Of a stretch of 64,000 nt of DNA, positions 1-37,905 are shown one piece after another. Position numbers and translations under genes: made by a program. The DNA is from Synchiropus splendidus. Taxonomy: Eukaryota; Chordata; Actinopteri; Syngnathiformes; Callionymidae. Position 1 is the first letter of the stretch. Every line of letters begins with the position of its first letter. The notes beneath the pieces were generated by a model that did not search any database, was not told where the DNA came from, and saw only the letters and a program-made list of their open reading frames with translations. The stretch is taken from NCBI RefSeq assembly GCF_027744825.2, contig NC_071338.1, forward strand, positions 26,054,001 through 26,118,000. The letters run 5' to 3'.

Positions 1-169
1 AAAAATATGTAATCGAGCTCAAATTGAAAATCGATCGAGTGTGTGGAGTTTTTGCCTGTGATTGTCTCCAACATGTGAAAAGTAAAGAAGGTAAGAATCA
101 GGACAGTCAAAGAAGTCCTTGAAACCTGCCAAATGTTTTGATAGAATAACACCACCGTCGTGTTCCTAC

Positions 170-15459
<15,290 letters not shown>

Positions 15460-16017
15460 GGTGTGAAAGGTCCGGTGGCGCTCTGCTTTCCTCCACAGGG
15501 AGCATATTAGACCAAGTCGGAGGCGTGATTTCTCTCTGCCATCACGGATGCTTCGTTACAGTGAAGCTCGACAATCACATCCGACCAGCGCTACCCTGTT
15601 AGCGTCAACCAGTGCTGGTGCACTTCCGCTCTGCACCCTTCACAATAACACTCTATCACGACTAATTCCGTGGCGAGCGGAGCCGCTGTGAATTCATTTA
15701 ATGAGACAACGTAAAGGTAAGGAGTTGGAATTAAAATACATTAATTTCACATTATGTAGTATTCAAGTCTCGTATGGAAAACTGAAAAGTACAGAATTCA
15801 GAACCGGAGCTCTTAATTTCACACAATTTTCTGACTTATTTCACAAGGAGAAGGTAGTAACAGTCAAGATGTGGATTGTAACATTCCCAAATTCTTTTTT
15901 ACCATTGTTGTGTGTTTGTGTGCTCGATTATCAAGTCAATAATTCCAAAACAGCTTGAGGGCTCCTTGGATACAGAGGATTTTAGCTGATTTCATTTTGC
16001 AGGTTTGTGTGGATGTA

Positions 16018-16144
16018 TCAGAATCAGAATCAGAATCAGAATAGAATTTATTGCCATGGTCAGTGGGGGTTCCACCAACTAGGAAAGTGCTTCGAAATAA
16101 GGTGCTGTTAAAAAATAAAATAAAATAAAATAAAATAAAATAAA
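16018..16144 (-). repeat. Dispersed short repeat, family A, copy 2, with TCAGAA and TAAAA microsatellites
   Basis: On the minus strand this reads: a TTTTA pentamer run (16110-16144), TTAACAGCACC, then GCACTTTCCTAGTTGGTGG, the CCCCCACTGACCATGGCAAT core and a run of ATTCTG hexamers (16018-16045). It is the best-preserved copy of family A in the window and shows the order TTTTA-run, core, ATTCTG-tail. Confidence 0.75.
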
Positions 16145-18067
16145 TGTACAAACATATCCCAATGCATTTTCAGGACAGATGGAACATGCAGTCACATGAC
16201 CAGATCTGTTGAAAACAGGCTGAAAACAAGGCAATTTAATAATTCATTATATTACACTCATTCACATCAGTGGCATAAATCAATTCTCACGTATTTGTCA
16301 TGATACAGTGAGGATTACTTTCATCCCAAGTAGAGCTCTGTCTTCTTCACGTCTCTCATGTCTTACCAAAACTCTGTCGTGCTACTGCCATCTGCTGTCT
16401 GTTAGTGCTCATAACACTCGTATTTATTTTTACATCACATATTGATAGGTGAATGCTGGAAGTAAATGAGTATCTTGGCGAGTGCTCTGCTAGTTTATCA
16501 TCATTTTTTGTTTACACGCACAATAGCGGCTACACGTGTACATGAATTGACAATTACAGTATAATGATTTGTTTTAACAGTGAGTGGAATGATTTTCACA
16601 TGACCCTCGAACATCCATCCATACATTTATTTCACTCTGTCTCATAGAGTAGAATTCCTCTTTTAAATGGCTGGGAGGCGTCGTCAAGACTCAGAACCAT
16701 GATTTAGAGCCTGCGCTAAAATGTTTGTTATCTGTTGATAGGGGATCGATCTTTACTGTTCACATCGATATAATTACCCAAAACGATTTAAGTCGTGTCA
16801 TCATATTATGTTTCTTTCCCGCTGATATACAGCTGGAGATGCTTTTAAATCTTTTAGTTACAGAGTTGATTTGCTTTAATTCTTTTCAGAGACCAATATC
16901 ACCTGCACCCTTTTTATTTTACTTTATTATCTTTCCATCACTGTGTAGTGGGACAACAGTGATTCTCTGGAGGAATATCATTCTTCTTGCCACTAACGTT
17001 CTTACTGAAACCAATAACTACGAGTTGCCAATATCTCGCAGTGCTTGATAAGTCATTTTAATTTGGCATGATTGTTACTAGGATAGTATGTCGACAAATG
17101 GAGGTAATTGACCAGAAATGATCGAAAACTCAATATTATTTATCACAATAGTTATGACAGTGATAGAAACGTATGGCTGGGCAGACATGCCTCCTCACCC
17201 TGGAAAAGAGGTGACAAAGTACATCCTCACTAGAACAATTTTTGTTACATCAGCCTTCTAAACAAAAGAAAACACAAGTCGTAGCTTTTTAAAATGTATT
17301 TCATATAGAACTTAAAAGGTATACATGAAGGTAGCTGGTTAACAGTCAGGACTTTTATCCTTACATTAAGACATCAGAAAAAATAAAAAGATTTGGCAAA
17401 ACTCCTTCGTGAATGTTAAACAGAAAAGGTTCAGGGAGTGAATGTTAAGACCAACAACACTTCAAATTACTGTTGATGAGCTAAGAGGATTTAGTTATCT
17501 TAAACAGTTAATAAATTAGGCAGATTTATTTAAAATCAATAAACTGTGATATATTCAACTTTTCTAAAAATAGCTCAGCCCTCATTGTGATTTGGCCCAT
17601 AAACAATCTGAAGTACTAAGACGATGTGAAAGTTATTTAAAATGGCTATGAGATGGTCGGCAGTGAATTCAGTCTGAGGCAAGCAGCGGCTCCTTTTTCA
17701 ACAATTATAACCCGCAAAATAAAATGAATACATTTGCTTGTAAGAAACGTGATCAAAAAATAAAAATGTGGAAAGAAGGCGCATCTAAGTGGTTACCTTC
17801 TTTACGTAACTGTACCAGAGATGCAAACACTTGCGTTTATACATCGTGTTTTCTAAAATAATCCTACTCACTAGCAGAAAATGCGTTTTGACAATCAGAA
17901 ACTCTAACCACAGCTAGACCCTTCGATTGATTACACCAAATGAAATAAGAAAACTAAATTGCAACTTTTGTTAGGACATCATTTAAAACCCATATAAAAG
18001 CTGAACCCAATCCATTCATGCAAGCTAATGGTAGCACCTCTTCAGTCCCTAAATATAATAGCATTGT

Positions 18068-18073
18068 TTTATT
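18068..18073 (-). terminator. Candidate tmem41b polyadenylation signal
   Basis: AATAAA on the minus strand lies about 300 nt downstream of the tmem41b stop codon (18376-18378). It is the nearest canonical hexamer I noticed. Another lies near 17523. Confidence 0.35.
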
Positions 18074-18375
18074 TTAAATAAGATCATATGAATATTTCCT
18101 TCACAGTATGTGCCAAAACAACATTTTTGACAGACATAAATAGGCAAAAAAAAACAGTTGGAGGCTGCAGCCAGTCAACACCTCAGTTCAGTTACAACCC
18201 ACTGCTGCACGCTCTTAAGGTCACCGCTCACTGCGACTCCGCAAGGACAATATTTCGACAACACAGCAGTCTGACGCAGAGCAGCGTGACTGAAGATACC
18301 CGTTCCTGAGATGATGAAAGTGTAGGATCTGTCCCCAGGTGAGGGTGGAAGGTGAGGGAAGGAGGTCCAGTGACT

Positions 18376-18852
18376 TTATTCCAGTTTGTGTTTCAGCTTT
18401 TTTTGATAGCAGACCGGCAAGATGGCGATAACAGCGAAGACGCCGAGAATAGCCAGGGAGAACCAGGACACGGCCTCGCCGGCTGTTGTGAGCTGATACA
18501 GTGTGGTTCCAGCCTTGATCGCCACAAAAGATGGGGGCGCCACTCCTGACAACACAACGGAGAATTGGTAAGAGAGGGAGGGGGAAAATGCCTGAAAATA
18601 CCACTGCCTTAACAAGGCATCTCACCAAGGAAGGTCCCGATGAAGAAGACTCCCAGAGGCACGTTTATTACAGGCGAGGTGATGTTGATAAACCAGTTAG
18701 GAAGAAAGGGTGTTATCCTCAGAAAGATGATGTAGTTGATCAAATGGTCTCTGTTATTTTCAACCTGCACAGAAGACAGTTAACCACAGTCATTCCATCC
18801 ATCAGTTTTTTTTTTAAACCAAATCTTCAACATCATTTTTGTAACTTTTGTA

Positions 18853-18906
<54 letters not shown>

Positions 18907-21227
18907 CCCTACTGAGTCACACTTTGCAAGAGTACAGCAGAACTTCCTGTTTTAGCAGATGCAAAGAACTCCTACCTGCTGCGACCACTTCTGTGCTTTC
19001 TCCGAGAGATATTTGTAGACCATGGGCCGGCCCACCAGGTATGACAGCAGGTAGCAAAATGAAGCACCCAGACCGGAGCACTATCAATAAATGAGACAAT
19101 AAAACACAAGAAACAGGAATTATGACATAAAAAAAACTATTTCAGTCACTTTGCTATAGCAAACCGAACTGAATGTTCAAGTAAAAAAACATGAATTTTA
19201 AACAAAGCTCAAGCTTTATCAAATAGATATAAAATTATGTGACATACACAACTCAGACATTCAACTTTTAATTATGTTTTCGAAATGCAACCTGAGTGGC
19301 GTCGACGACTTACCAAGCAGACCAAGAACAAGGCCAAGGGGAAAGGGTAGAGATAGCCAGAGAGGATGCTGAGGAAGATGGAGCCGGGGATTGCAAATGT
19401 TTGTAGACTGTTTGCAGAATTAAGGAAATTATCACGACAAACAGCAGAATTTGAAAGGACAATTCAACATGACTGTAATTCTTTTACACATGCTATCTGG
19501 AATTGAGTCAAAAGACATCAAATAATATGCACTTGCTTCTTCAGACAGGACAAAAAAATTAAAATAAATATTTATGAACCTATGAAAAACAACAACAAAT
19601 GAAGAAAAAGATTTTCTTTGAGGATACAAGATGTATGTGGCAAAGTATGCCACTAACACTTGGGCGTAGTATGTGTCTTTGTATTTTGACAACACAGTTC
19701 CCAAAGCTTTGGCATCTTCCATGTCCCTGGGAATCTTGATTTTCTCCATTTCATCTCTAAGAACAACATTAGAATGTGCAATTAGGGTGATCCCACAGCT
19801 GTAGATAGGTTTAATAGCATGATCAACAACAAGTTACTCCATAAAGCACCTTTGCGTTTACCTATTAGTGAAACTTCATTGTGCTCCTTGTCTGCTGTAA
19901 ATGTATGTACAGTATCTAGTCAACCATTCCATACTTACTCAGAAAGCTCTGGGAAATTCCTGTAGACAAGATACATGAAAGAGGCAGAGCAGGTAAAGAT
20001 GGCCAGCAGTATCAGTATTGACACACGAGCTGAGCCACCTGCCGCATGTGGAGTCTCTGTGAAGATGAAAACAGGCAAAACCCGGTTTTAACAAGAGCAA
20101 AAGGTAATTCAATATTCCATGGGGCGAGGATCTAACATTCAGTGAGATTAGCGAGGTGGATACCAAATCAGACACACCATCAAGTAAAAGAAAGAGATAT
20201 TAAGCCTGACAAAGAACATTGCAAGTCCCCTTGGTTTTTCTGTTTCAATTGGTGTCAGATTGTCCTTAAATCATTTGCTGACTTTAGCCAACTGAACCTA
20301 CTGCCATGGGAAATAAGAGAAGTCAATCATTATAGTGAGGTAAAGCTTTCCTTGTGAATGTATCAGTCAACAGAGACAAACGTTTACGTCGTAAGTACAA
20401 AATCCACAAATAACAAAGACAAAGACCCTTGAGGACTTAATGTGAGGTTATTTCTTTTGTGCACTAGATCTGAGATTTATTATGTATTTTGTAAGTATTT
20501 TATATGAATAGGAATTGCGTCATTTAAAGTCATTTAAACAATCGGCAAAAACTACTGTAAAAGAAAGAAAGTAAATGTGGACAACTTATCTTGAATAACA
20601 GTTTAGAGAAGCAGCTGTTGTTTTTGCTGGTACGTTTCTGGGTTCAATTACAAACAGTATTTCTATTTCAGGCAACCGAGACCTCTCTCAACTATCTGTT
20701 CAAGCAGCGACAAGGCCAACATTTCTTTCTCTGTTTAAAAGCCATCCTGTATTTTGAACTATTATCAAAACATATACACAATTACCTGGGACAGCGCGTT
20801 TATTTAGTCGCATTGCCGATCTTTTTTACACAATTTACAATCGGTTAACAGGGTTGATGGTCGATTGTTGAATATGCTCTACATTGCTGTGAGCCCGTGA
20901 ATATCAACATTCTCTGCTAAAGGCTAGTTAAATTAGCTTGGCTTATAGATGTCATAGAAGTCGAGCATTTTCAGACTAAAGACAGCAGTTGCTCGCTAAC
21001 TCTTGCTTTAGTAGACAAGACAGTCAAAACCACTCATGTGCTGCCACAGCCTTTGGTGAATCACTCCTTTTGTATTTGTTATTGTCCGTGTCAAATCTGA
21101 ACGTACCTTTCGAAACTGACGAGTCACTGTTATCTTTATTTACCAGGCCGTCAGTATCTCGTCCTTCCCTCCGCTTCTGGACCGTTTTTTGAGACGACTG
21201 GGCGACGTTACGCTGTATGGAAGGCAT
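18376..21227 (-). CDS. tmem41b: Transmembrane protein 41B (ER scramblase, DedA/VTT family)
   Basis: Seven coding exons in gene order: 21107-21227, 19939-20056, 19628-19756, 19314-19407, 18976-19080, 18626-18764, 18376-18545. They sum to 876 nt, giving 291 aa, the length I recall for human TMEM41B. The variable N-terminus (MPSIQRNVAQ...) is followed by a hydrophobic segment (LILLAIFTCSASFMYLVY, residues about 55-72). The conserved IPRDMEDAKALG and LSKYKDTYY stretch comes next, then the VTT core with FAIPGSIFLSILSG, GASFCYLLSYLVGRP, INYIIFLRITPFLPNWFINI and GVAPPSFVAIKAGTTLYQL. The C-terminus is basic (KKLKHKLE). Family knowledge: an ER phospholipid scramblase needed for autophagosome formation and lipid mobilisation, working with VMP1, and also a host factor for several RNA viruses. 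Intron 3 uses a weak-looking donor (GTATCC). The spacing and homology leave little doubt about identity. Confidence 0.96.
18857..18902. repeat. (AT)23 microsatellite in tmem41b intron 5
   Basis: An uninterrupted AT dinucleotide run lies inside the 211-nt intron between coding exons 5 and 6, about 75 nt from the donor of exon 5. Confidence 0.95.
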
Positions 21228-21345
21228 GTTTTCAATATACTAATAAACTTTAACTACATATAAAAGTTCGGAAGTGTCAGACCATTTTTACACCTCCCTG
21301 CTCTTTTACTCGGTTAGCTAGCCCCACAGTCACAAGACAGCGACA

Positions 21346-21375
21346 GCGCACGCGTGCCGGTAGTTGTCTGATTGG
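21346..21375 (-). promoter_or_regulatory. Candidate tmem41b promoter elements: NRF1-like site and CCAAT box
   Basis: GCGCACGCGT (21346-21355) is close to the NRF1 palindrome. ATTGG (21371-21375) reads as CCAAT on the gene strand. Both lie about 120-150 nt upstream of the tmem41b start codon. Binding is inferred from consensus only. Confidence 0.35.
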
Positions 21376-22706
21376 TTGAAACAACCCTTACGTTTACATT
21401 CACCATTCGTCCCCATCAAAGCGTGTGAACTACTCAGGACGTAATCAGTTTTGCACTTTCAACTTCGTCCACCAACCACGAGCCAATACAAACCACGAGA
21501 TTATTTAAAAAACAAAAAAACGCCTTGTCGTGTAGTAAGGTGTTTCAGATGGAAAAACATATCTCCTGATTAATGTCCTTACCAAAGAAATATTGCAAGC
21601 TTGCTTCGAAACGTTTTATTGAAGGAGTAATAACAAAAGGAAATTTGTTTTTGTTAAAAAAAAAAAAAAGAATGTCCTTATTCATGGACAGTGCTGTTAT
21701 TATTAAGGTTGGGATAATTTTGTACGACTTACTGTATTCATACTCAACATGTCAATAGCATTGTTTATCTTGTTGTTTGTTTTCTTTCAGGAGCCGTTGC
21801 ATTTCATTCACCTTTTTGTTGTCATATCAATACAAGATGCTGTGGGCAGTTTCCCTAAATGTGGCCAGTATCAAGAGGAAAGTACCACGGTGCTGAAAGA
21901 CAAAAATGTAATCTCCATGGAAGGGGGAACAAGGAGGACAAAAGAGAGTGTGGTTCATGTTCAAATCTGACATCTGTCACTACTGGAATTTGGGGCTTAG
22001 TAAATGATGGCAATGCACCTTTCTTGGAAAATCAGGAGGGCTTCTATTTCTATCTTTTGTTTATTTATGCTTTTTTCCACTCACACATCAAATCTTCTTC
22101 CACTCAATGCCCTTCCGGGGCCACAGGGTAAGCAACCTTTGATAGCTATGTGGGACAAGAGGTGGAGGTGGTGGTGGGGCAGCCTTGACACTGTTGCCTG
22201 AGACTGAACATTGAAATATACTGTATCATTCCAGATATTAGGGCAGAGAATTTGCGGCAAGTTCTCTAAGAGCAGCCGGTCAACATGGATCCTTCTTGAA
22301 TGCAAAATGTTGTTTATGTAAACTGTGAAATTATTATGTAAAAATTATTTTAAAAAACTCAACATTTCTGGACACAACAGCCTTTGAATTGTGGATTGTT
22401 TACATTGACCACATTTTGTTTACACTTTCGTTTACAACACTTAAATGTAAAATACTCACCAAATTAATTTGCTCAGTTACTCACAGTGTATAATTGTTTG
22501 CTAGTACTCTATCAAGCTGGGAGTTCTTGGTTGAAGTGGATGGAAATGTATAAACGTATTACAATAATTTGCTTTGGTACTTGTTCTACTCATCAACCAA
22601 AACACAAGCTCCACAAAAATAAGATTAAATATTTCATAGTTTTTTTCTATAGGAACAGTAACAATAATAATAACAACAACAGTTAGAGTCATAACAATCT
22701 GGAAAA

Positions 22707-22805
22707 ACTACATTTCCCAAACGTACCGAGGCAGCCGGATGTTGGTGTTGCACAAATTTGGCGCTGATCTATCCGGGTACTTCATTCACTGCTTCCTTTC
22801 GCGCC
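22707..22805 (+). promoter_or_regulatory. Candidate ipo7 promoter: ZNF143-like motif and two E2F consensus sites
   Basis: ACTACATTTCCCA (22707-22719) differs at one core position from the ZNF143/Staf motif ACTACAATTCCCA. TTTGGCGC (22757-22764) and TTTCGCGC (22797-22804) each fit the E2F consensus TTTSSCGC. All lie 90-190 nt upstream of the ipo7 ATG. The transcription start is not visible from sequence alone. Confidence 0.45.
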
Positions 22806-22897
22806 GGGTAACCGGAGAGCTGTGCGTCCATGTGCGCAGTGACTGGAAATTGTTAAAGCCTGAGCGTTAAATCCGAGCTGTAAGCAGAGTTTTCAGA

Positions 22898-33756
<10,859 letters not shown>

Positions 33757-34428
33757 GTCGTCGCGTTCTACTTTTTATTACTCTGTGACTGATTGTAGTG
33801 AAGTGAAAAAAGCTTGTGTTCTTCCCTTAAGTAGTGGTTCCAGAACTGGTTCTTCTCAGTCATTCTCCAATCTGTCAAGTGGAAAAATAGCAGCAGGCGA
33901 CGCGGGAAAGCAACCAAAATGCAACCAATGGCTGGGGAAAACAAACCAAGAACTTGAGCATGATGCAAGAGAGGAAGCTCCGAACTATGGTGTCTTTTGG
34001 AGTCCGCTGTGGAGATAAAAGATGGCAACTCTTTTGTTTGTTTCCCGATTAAACAAAAACAAAATACAGGTAGAAATTGATAATGGGACTAAATATTGCA
34101 TTATCACCGTCGGCCGACTGGCTGTCATAGGATGATACCTCTGGTAGTGCTGATGTCTGTTTTATTCTCTGCATAAACATGTGTTTATGTCCAAACAAGC
34201 CAAGGTCATTGAGTTTTTTTCCAGAGCCTTGGCACGAACTGACCAGAGGTGTTTGTAAGGCGTCGACAACTGTATTCATATGTAGCATATTGGATACTTC
34301 ATAGTACTATGTGATGCCTGATCGCTGTAAATTAATGACTAGCACTTTCATATTGTTCAGGTCTTCTAGCCTTCTGTATCAGACTGCAATTTTTTAAAAA
34401 ATTGAAGACGATATAAATGAACACCGCC

Positions 34429-34505
34429 GTAACTTTAACCGTTACCGGGCGAGCGGCCGCCGGAGGGCCCAGGCGTCCGGCGCCGGATCAGGGGGAACCT
34501 CGGAA
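34429..34505. other. GC-rich palindromic patch downstream of ipo7
   Basis: About 75 nt of mostly G and C sits in otherwise AT-rich DNA. It contains a GCGGCCGC palindrome, GGGCCC and the perfect 12-nt palindrome TCCGGCGCCGGA (34476-34487), and is dense in CpG. Its function is unknown. A structured 3' UTR element or a small CpG cluster would both fit. Confidence 0.6.
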
Positions 34506-35480
34506 ACTTGGATTTTCAGGAAAACTAAAAAGAGAATGCTCTCCGTGTTCAGGTCGACGTGGCTGCAGGACGTGTTTGCGAGCGCTGAAAGTACAATTGA
34601 ATACATCAGTGATGCATGTACAATTGGACTTGTCGTGAAGGTCTCAAGCTTTTGGTTGGTGTATGGATGAACCATCGATATATACACAACATATTAAAAA
34701 AAAAAAGCTAAGGGAAAGCATGACGAGTGTGTGTTTTATTCATCGGAATGTTGCGTGTCACTGACTTGCAGCTGCTTTTCTGTTCTGTGATGGTATTTTT
34801 AGATGATATCTACATGTATTTTTTTTAGTTCATCCACAGAATAAGATGACTTGGGCTGCTGAAGGGTGATTTTTTTTTGGTTGCATCAAGTCGAGTCTGA
34901 AAACTTCAGATGTGAGGAGCAGTGTGAGGTGTCATTTAAGCTGAGTCTGAGGAGAACAATGCTGGAATCGCAGTCACCAGTCAGGACATTGAAATGTGTT
35001 CTTAAATTGTGTGGGTTTCCTCTGTTGCTCCTTCCCCTGTCCCAAAACAAAAGTAGCTTGGCGTCATTGTGAACCTGTTGAGTGAATCAGCAGGAGAAAT
35101 CAACAAGTACACGCAGCTGCAGTTTCAAAAATATTGAGACAAATTTGCTCATGAAACGTCCTTGTCTGTCCACTGCATCGCCGTTCTCCCTTTGAATTCT
35201 GGTCGCACCAGGTGAACTTTGACCTGGATTTTTTTACAAACAAGTGGAGGCGCTTGTGACTGTTTCCAAATGTTTAAATTACACCTTGACTTTCTTAAAG
35301 GTTTAAACTGACCGACCTAAGACACTTCTTCCATTTCCGCCTTTAGAGAAAGATTCAAACATATTTGAAGGAAGGAAAAAAAAAGGTCAATTTGATTGTG
35401 TTCATTTTCAGTTCTGGAACTTATTTGGTGATGATAGACGAAAAATCCTTGAGTAAATACTGCCGTTATTGGACAAATGA

Positions 35481-35486
35481 AATAAA
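35481..35486 (+). terminator. Candidate ipo7 polyadenylation signal
   Basis: AATAAA lies about 1.7 kb after the stop codon, with a GTTGTT stretch and a T-run (35543-35560) downstream that could serve as the GU/U-rich element. Other hexamers nearby make this choice uncertain. Confidence 0.3.
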
Positions 35487-36199
35487 AACAGGATGAACGG
35501 ACAGTTGTTCCCACGGCAACATACTGGCAGCTACTGTCACATACTTTTTTTTTTTTTCGTATTTCTGAAATGATGCGTCTGTTTTTGACATGACAACATC
35601 TAAGTGTCCAACAATAGAGGGATTTGATTTCCTTGACCGTATTTTTTGGTCAATTGAAATGGCTTTACAGCACTAAATGACCCTTTCATTTAAATGTGAT
35701 TTTGACACCTTTTTCCCTCCTAAATTCTACTATCAACCATGTTCTATGTGACAAAACAACATGATAGATTTAAGCCACTGACCCGCAGCAGAGGTCTTGT
35801 GTGTCCGGTAACACTGGGCTTCATGAGTGAACTCTTATGAACAACTTTCATATTTCTCACGGAAAAAACGCCTTTCTAAGGCAAAACAACTAGCAGTGAC
35901 TCATCCATCTGACTGTTGATGTCACGATGTTTCCACTAGATGGCGCAATAGTTCGGGTAATCGGACGTGAGACGCTCACGAGGAACAGGATCTTTTTTGA
36001 CGACGGACGTTCCCCTCTTGTCAGACATTCCTTCCGCGTTTCCGGTGAGAAGTTTGAAAATAATTTAAAATGAAAACACATTTCCACTTATTTATGAATC
36101 ATTACCCAGTTAAATTAAAGATTATTTTTGTAAATTAAGCAATAAAAATGAAGCTTCGCTAAAAAAAAAAAGCTTTGCGGAGACAATATAAGTAGTTTG

Positions 36200-37660
36200 A
36201 GGATGTCCATCGCATTCTTTGTCACTTCGCTCATGTGGAGTCACGGGGGCAGCACATGACTTGAAGAGGGCCAGACCTCCCACTCGTTCAAGTCTTAACA
36301 GCTGCTGCTGGTGGAACTATTCAGGTGGAGGAGCTGCCACGTCCCGTTGTGACAAAATCAATATGGAGGAGCAAGTCTCTGTGCCGACTGCGAAACCCCA
36401 CCTCACCGTGTCCCTGAAGAGACTCGCCACATCCTGAAGGGAGTGAAACGCCTCGCGTCTGCCTCCAGTTCCACTTCCCTGCTGCTCGATGCGCCACGTT
36501 TTCCCACATTTGATCCATGAGATGGTCAAGCGTCCAACAATTCTGAGAAAATATTTGTTTTGCAACATTGGAAGACTCTAATCTTCCCCAATTCCCATGC
36601 TCTGGTCCCTCGGAAGACCGTCCTTGCCACATGTCTGCCTCCTGTCAATCCTCGTGAAATCCACATCCACCCTCGCGGGGTCCGAGCCGCATTCCTGGGG
36701 GATCATCTGCCGCTTTGGGCAGACGTCCGAGTGGCTCACATGGTGGACTGGGCTCAGCAATGTGAGGGTCAGTGTGATATCAAGAGTGAGACTCAGCCAG
36801 ACCAGTGACATCAGCATCTCACGAGAGGAGTCACTTGGGTCAGGACTGGATCGAAAGCAGCTCCTTCCTGTTTGGGACACCCAGGAAATGGGAACTTCCA
36901 CGCTTCCTGATCCTCCCAACGGCTGCAGGATTGAGAGCAGAGATAAAAGAAATGTTTTCCACACGTTCCTGTGCAAATCCTCGGCACAGTGGTCATAATG
37001 AAAAGACAGGTTTTTATGTGCGATACCAAACATCGCTGAACTCTCAAGGAGACGCTGGTGTGAAGGACCCTCGGATGATCCGGACGGCTGCAACTTTCAG
37101 CTTCAAATCTCGACCACGATCTAGAGAGGAGCCGATGAAGGTCTCCATATCTCCAGCTGGGTGAGGGTGGTCGCCATATTTCCAGCTCTGACTGAGAGCA
37201 GTCTCCCTGATGCCGATGATGAAATGCATCCACTTGAAGAAGACAGAAAAAGGAGGTTGACTTTCACGCCGGTGTTGCGTCTCTCTTGGACTTCACTCTG
37301 TGAGTGTTATGGTTCTCCGCTGGGTCCACACACTCACCACCCCTGTTCCTGCCACCTCTTTGAAGGCTCTTGAACACCTCATCATCGCCTGCAGCTCTGC
37401 TGAGTTCTTTCCGAGTCATGACACGTTCTTCCAGTCCCAGAATCCTCAGGTTTGCAGGTCTCTCTGGAAGCTATTTGTGACCTCATCCTCTTCCGGCCGG
37501 AGCAGCTGAATCTGTCGATCCCTTCTCTCAGTCGGCACTGGGGTCAAGACTTCTGCCTTCTGGAAGAAGTCACAGAGATGTTTTCGCTATGTCACTCTCC
37601 CGAAGTGCCAGCGATGCAGCTTCATTGTCAAAGCACTGGTGTCACGCTTATATAACACAA
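36200..37660. other. Intergenic stretch with many overlapping open frames, unidentified
   Basis: GC content rises here, and several long open frames overlap on both strands (for example 36578-37093 minus, 171 aa; 36811-37233 minus, 140 aa; 36597-36998 plus, 133 aa). None matches a protein I recognise. Splice-like open blocks occur on the minus strand near 37330-37560, such as a stretch reading LPERPANLRILGLEERV. A decayed element, a lost gene or a non-coding transcript would all fit. Confidence 0.35.
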
Positions 37661-37905
37661 AAGTCGAATTACAAAAAAAAAAAAAAACAACAGAATCTCT
37701 CATTCCAGGTCAGTTGAAGACAACTGGCTATTGAGTGGCATGAATTCCTCAGCTTCCCACTCCACATTCACTAGCAAACCTTCCTCCTCTTCGTGGCTTC
37801 CTGTCCTAATCTCTGTCCCCACAGGGGCCCGAGGCTAAATATGGACCCACGCTCCAGATGTTGACCTCCTGCAGCACCTGACATCAGTTTAAAACAGAGA
37901 CTCTT

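Larger units (their letters stand above)
15460..18375. other. dennd5a 5' region and tmem41b 3' region
   Basis: The segment 15460-15700, just upstream of the dennd5a start codon, is relatively CpG-containing and should hold the 5' UTR and promoter; no TATA box stands out. The rest is AT-rich. It contains family A repeat copy 2 with a TAAAA microsatellite (16018-16144) and, nearer 18375, the presumed tmem41b 3' UTR. No additional gene was recognised. Confidence 0.6.
21228..22897. other. Head-to-head intergenic region between tmem41b and ipo7
   Basis: These 1.67 kb separate the two divergent start codons. Regulatory-looking sequence sits at both ends: 21228-21480 for tmem41b and about 22700-22897 for ipo7. 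The middle (21500-22690) is AT-rich, with a short A-run near 21660 and an AAT/AAC trinucleotide run near 22660-22680. No extra gene was recognised. Confidence 0.7.
33757..36200 (+). other. ipo7 3' UTR and downstream DNA
   Basis: AT-rich sequence follows the ipo7 stop codon (33754-33756), as expected for a long 3' UTR. Candidate polyadenylation hexamers are ATTAAA near 34692 and AATAAA at 35481 and near 36140. The exception is a GC-rich patch at about 34429-34505. No gene was recognised. Confidence 0.5.
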
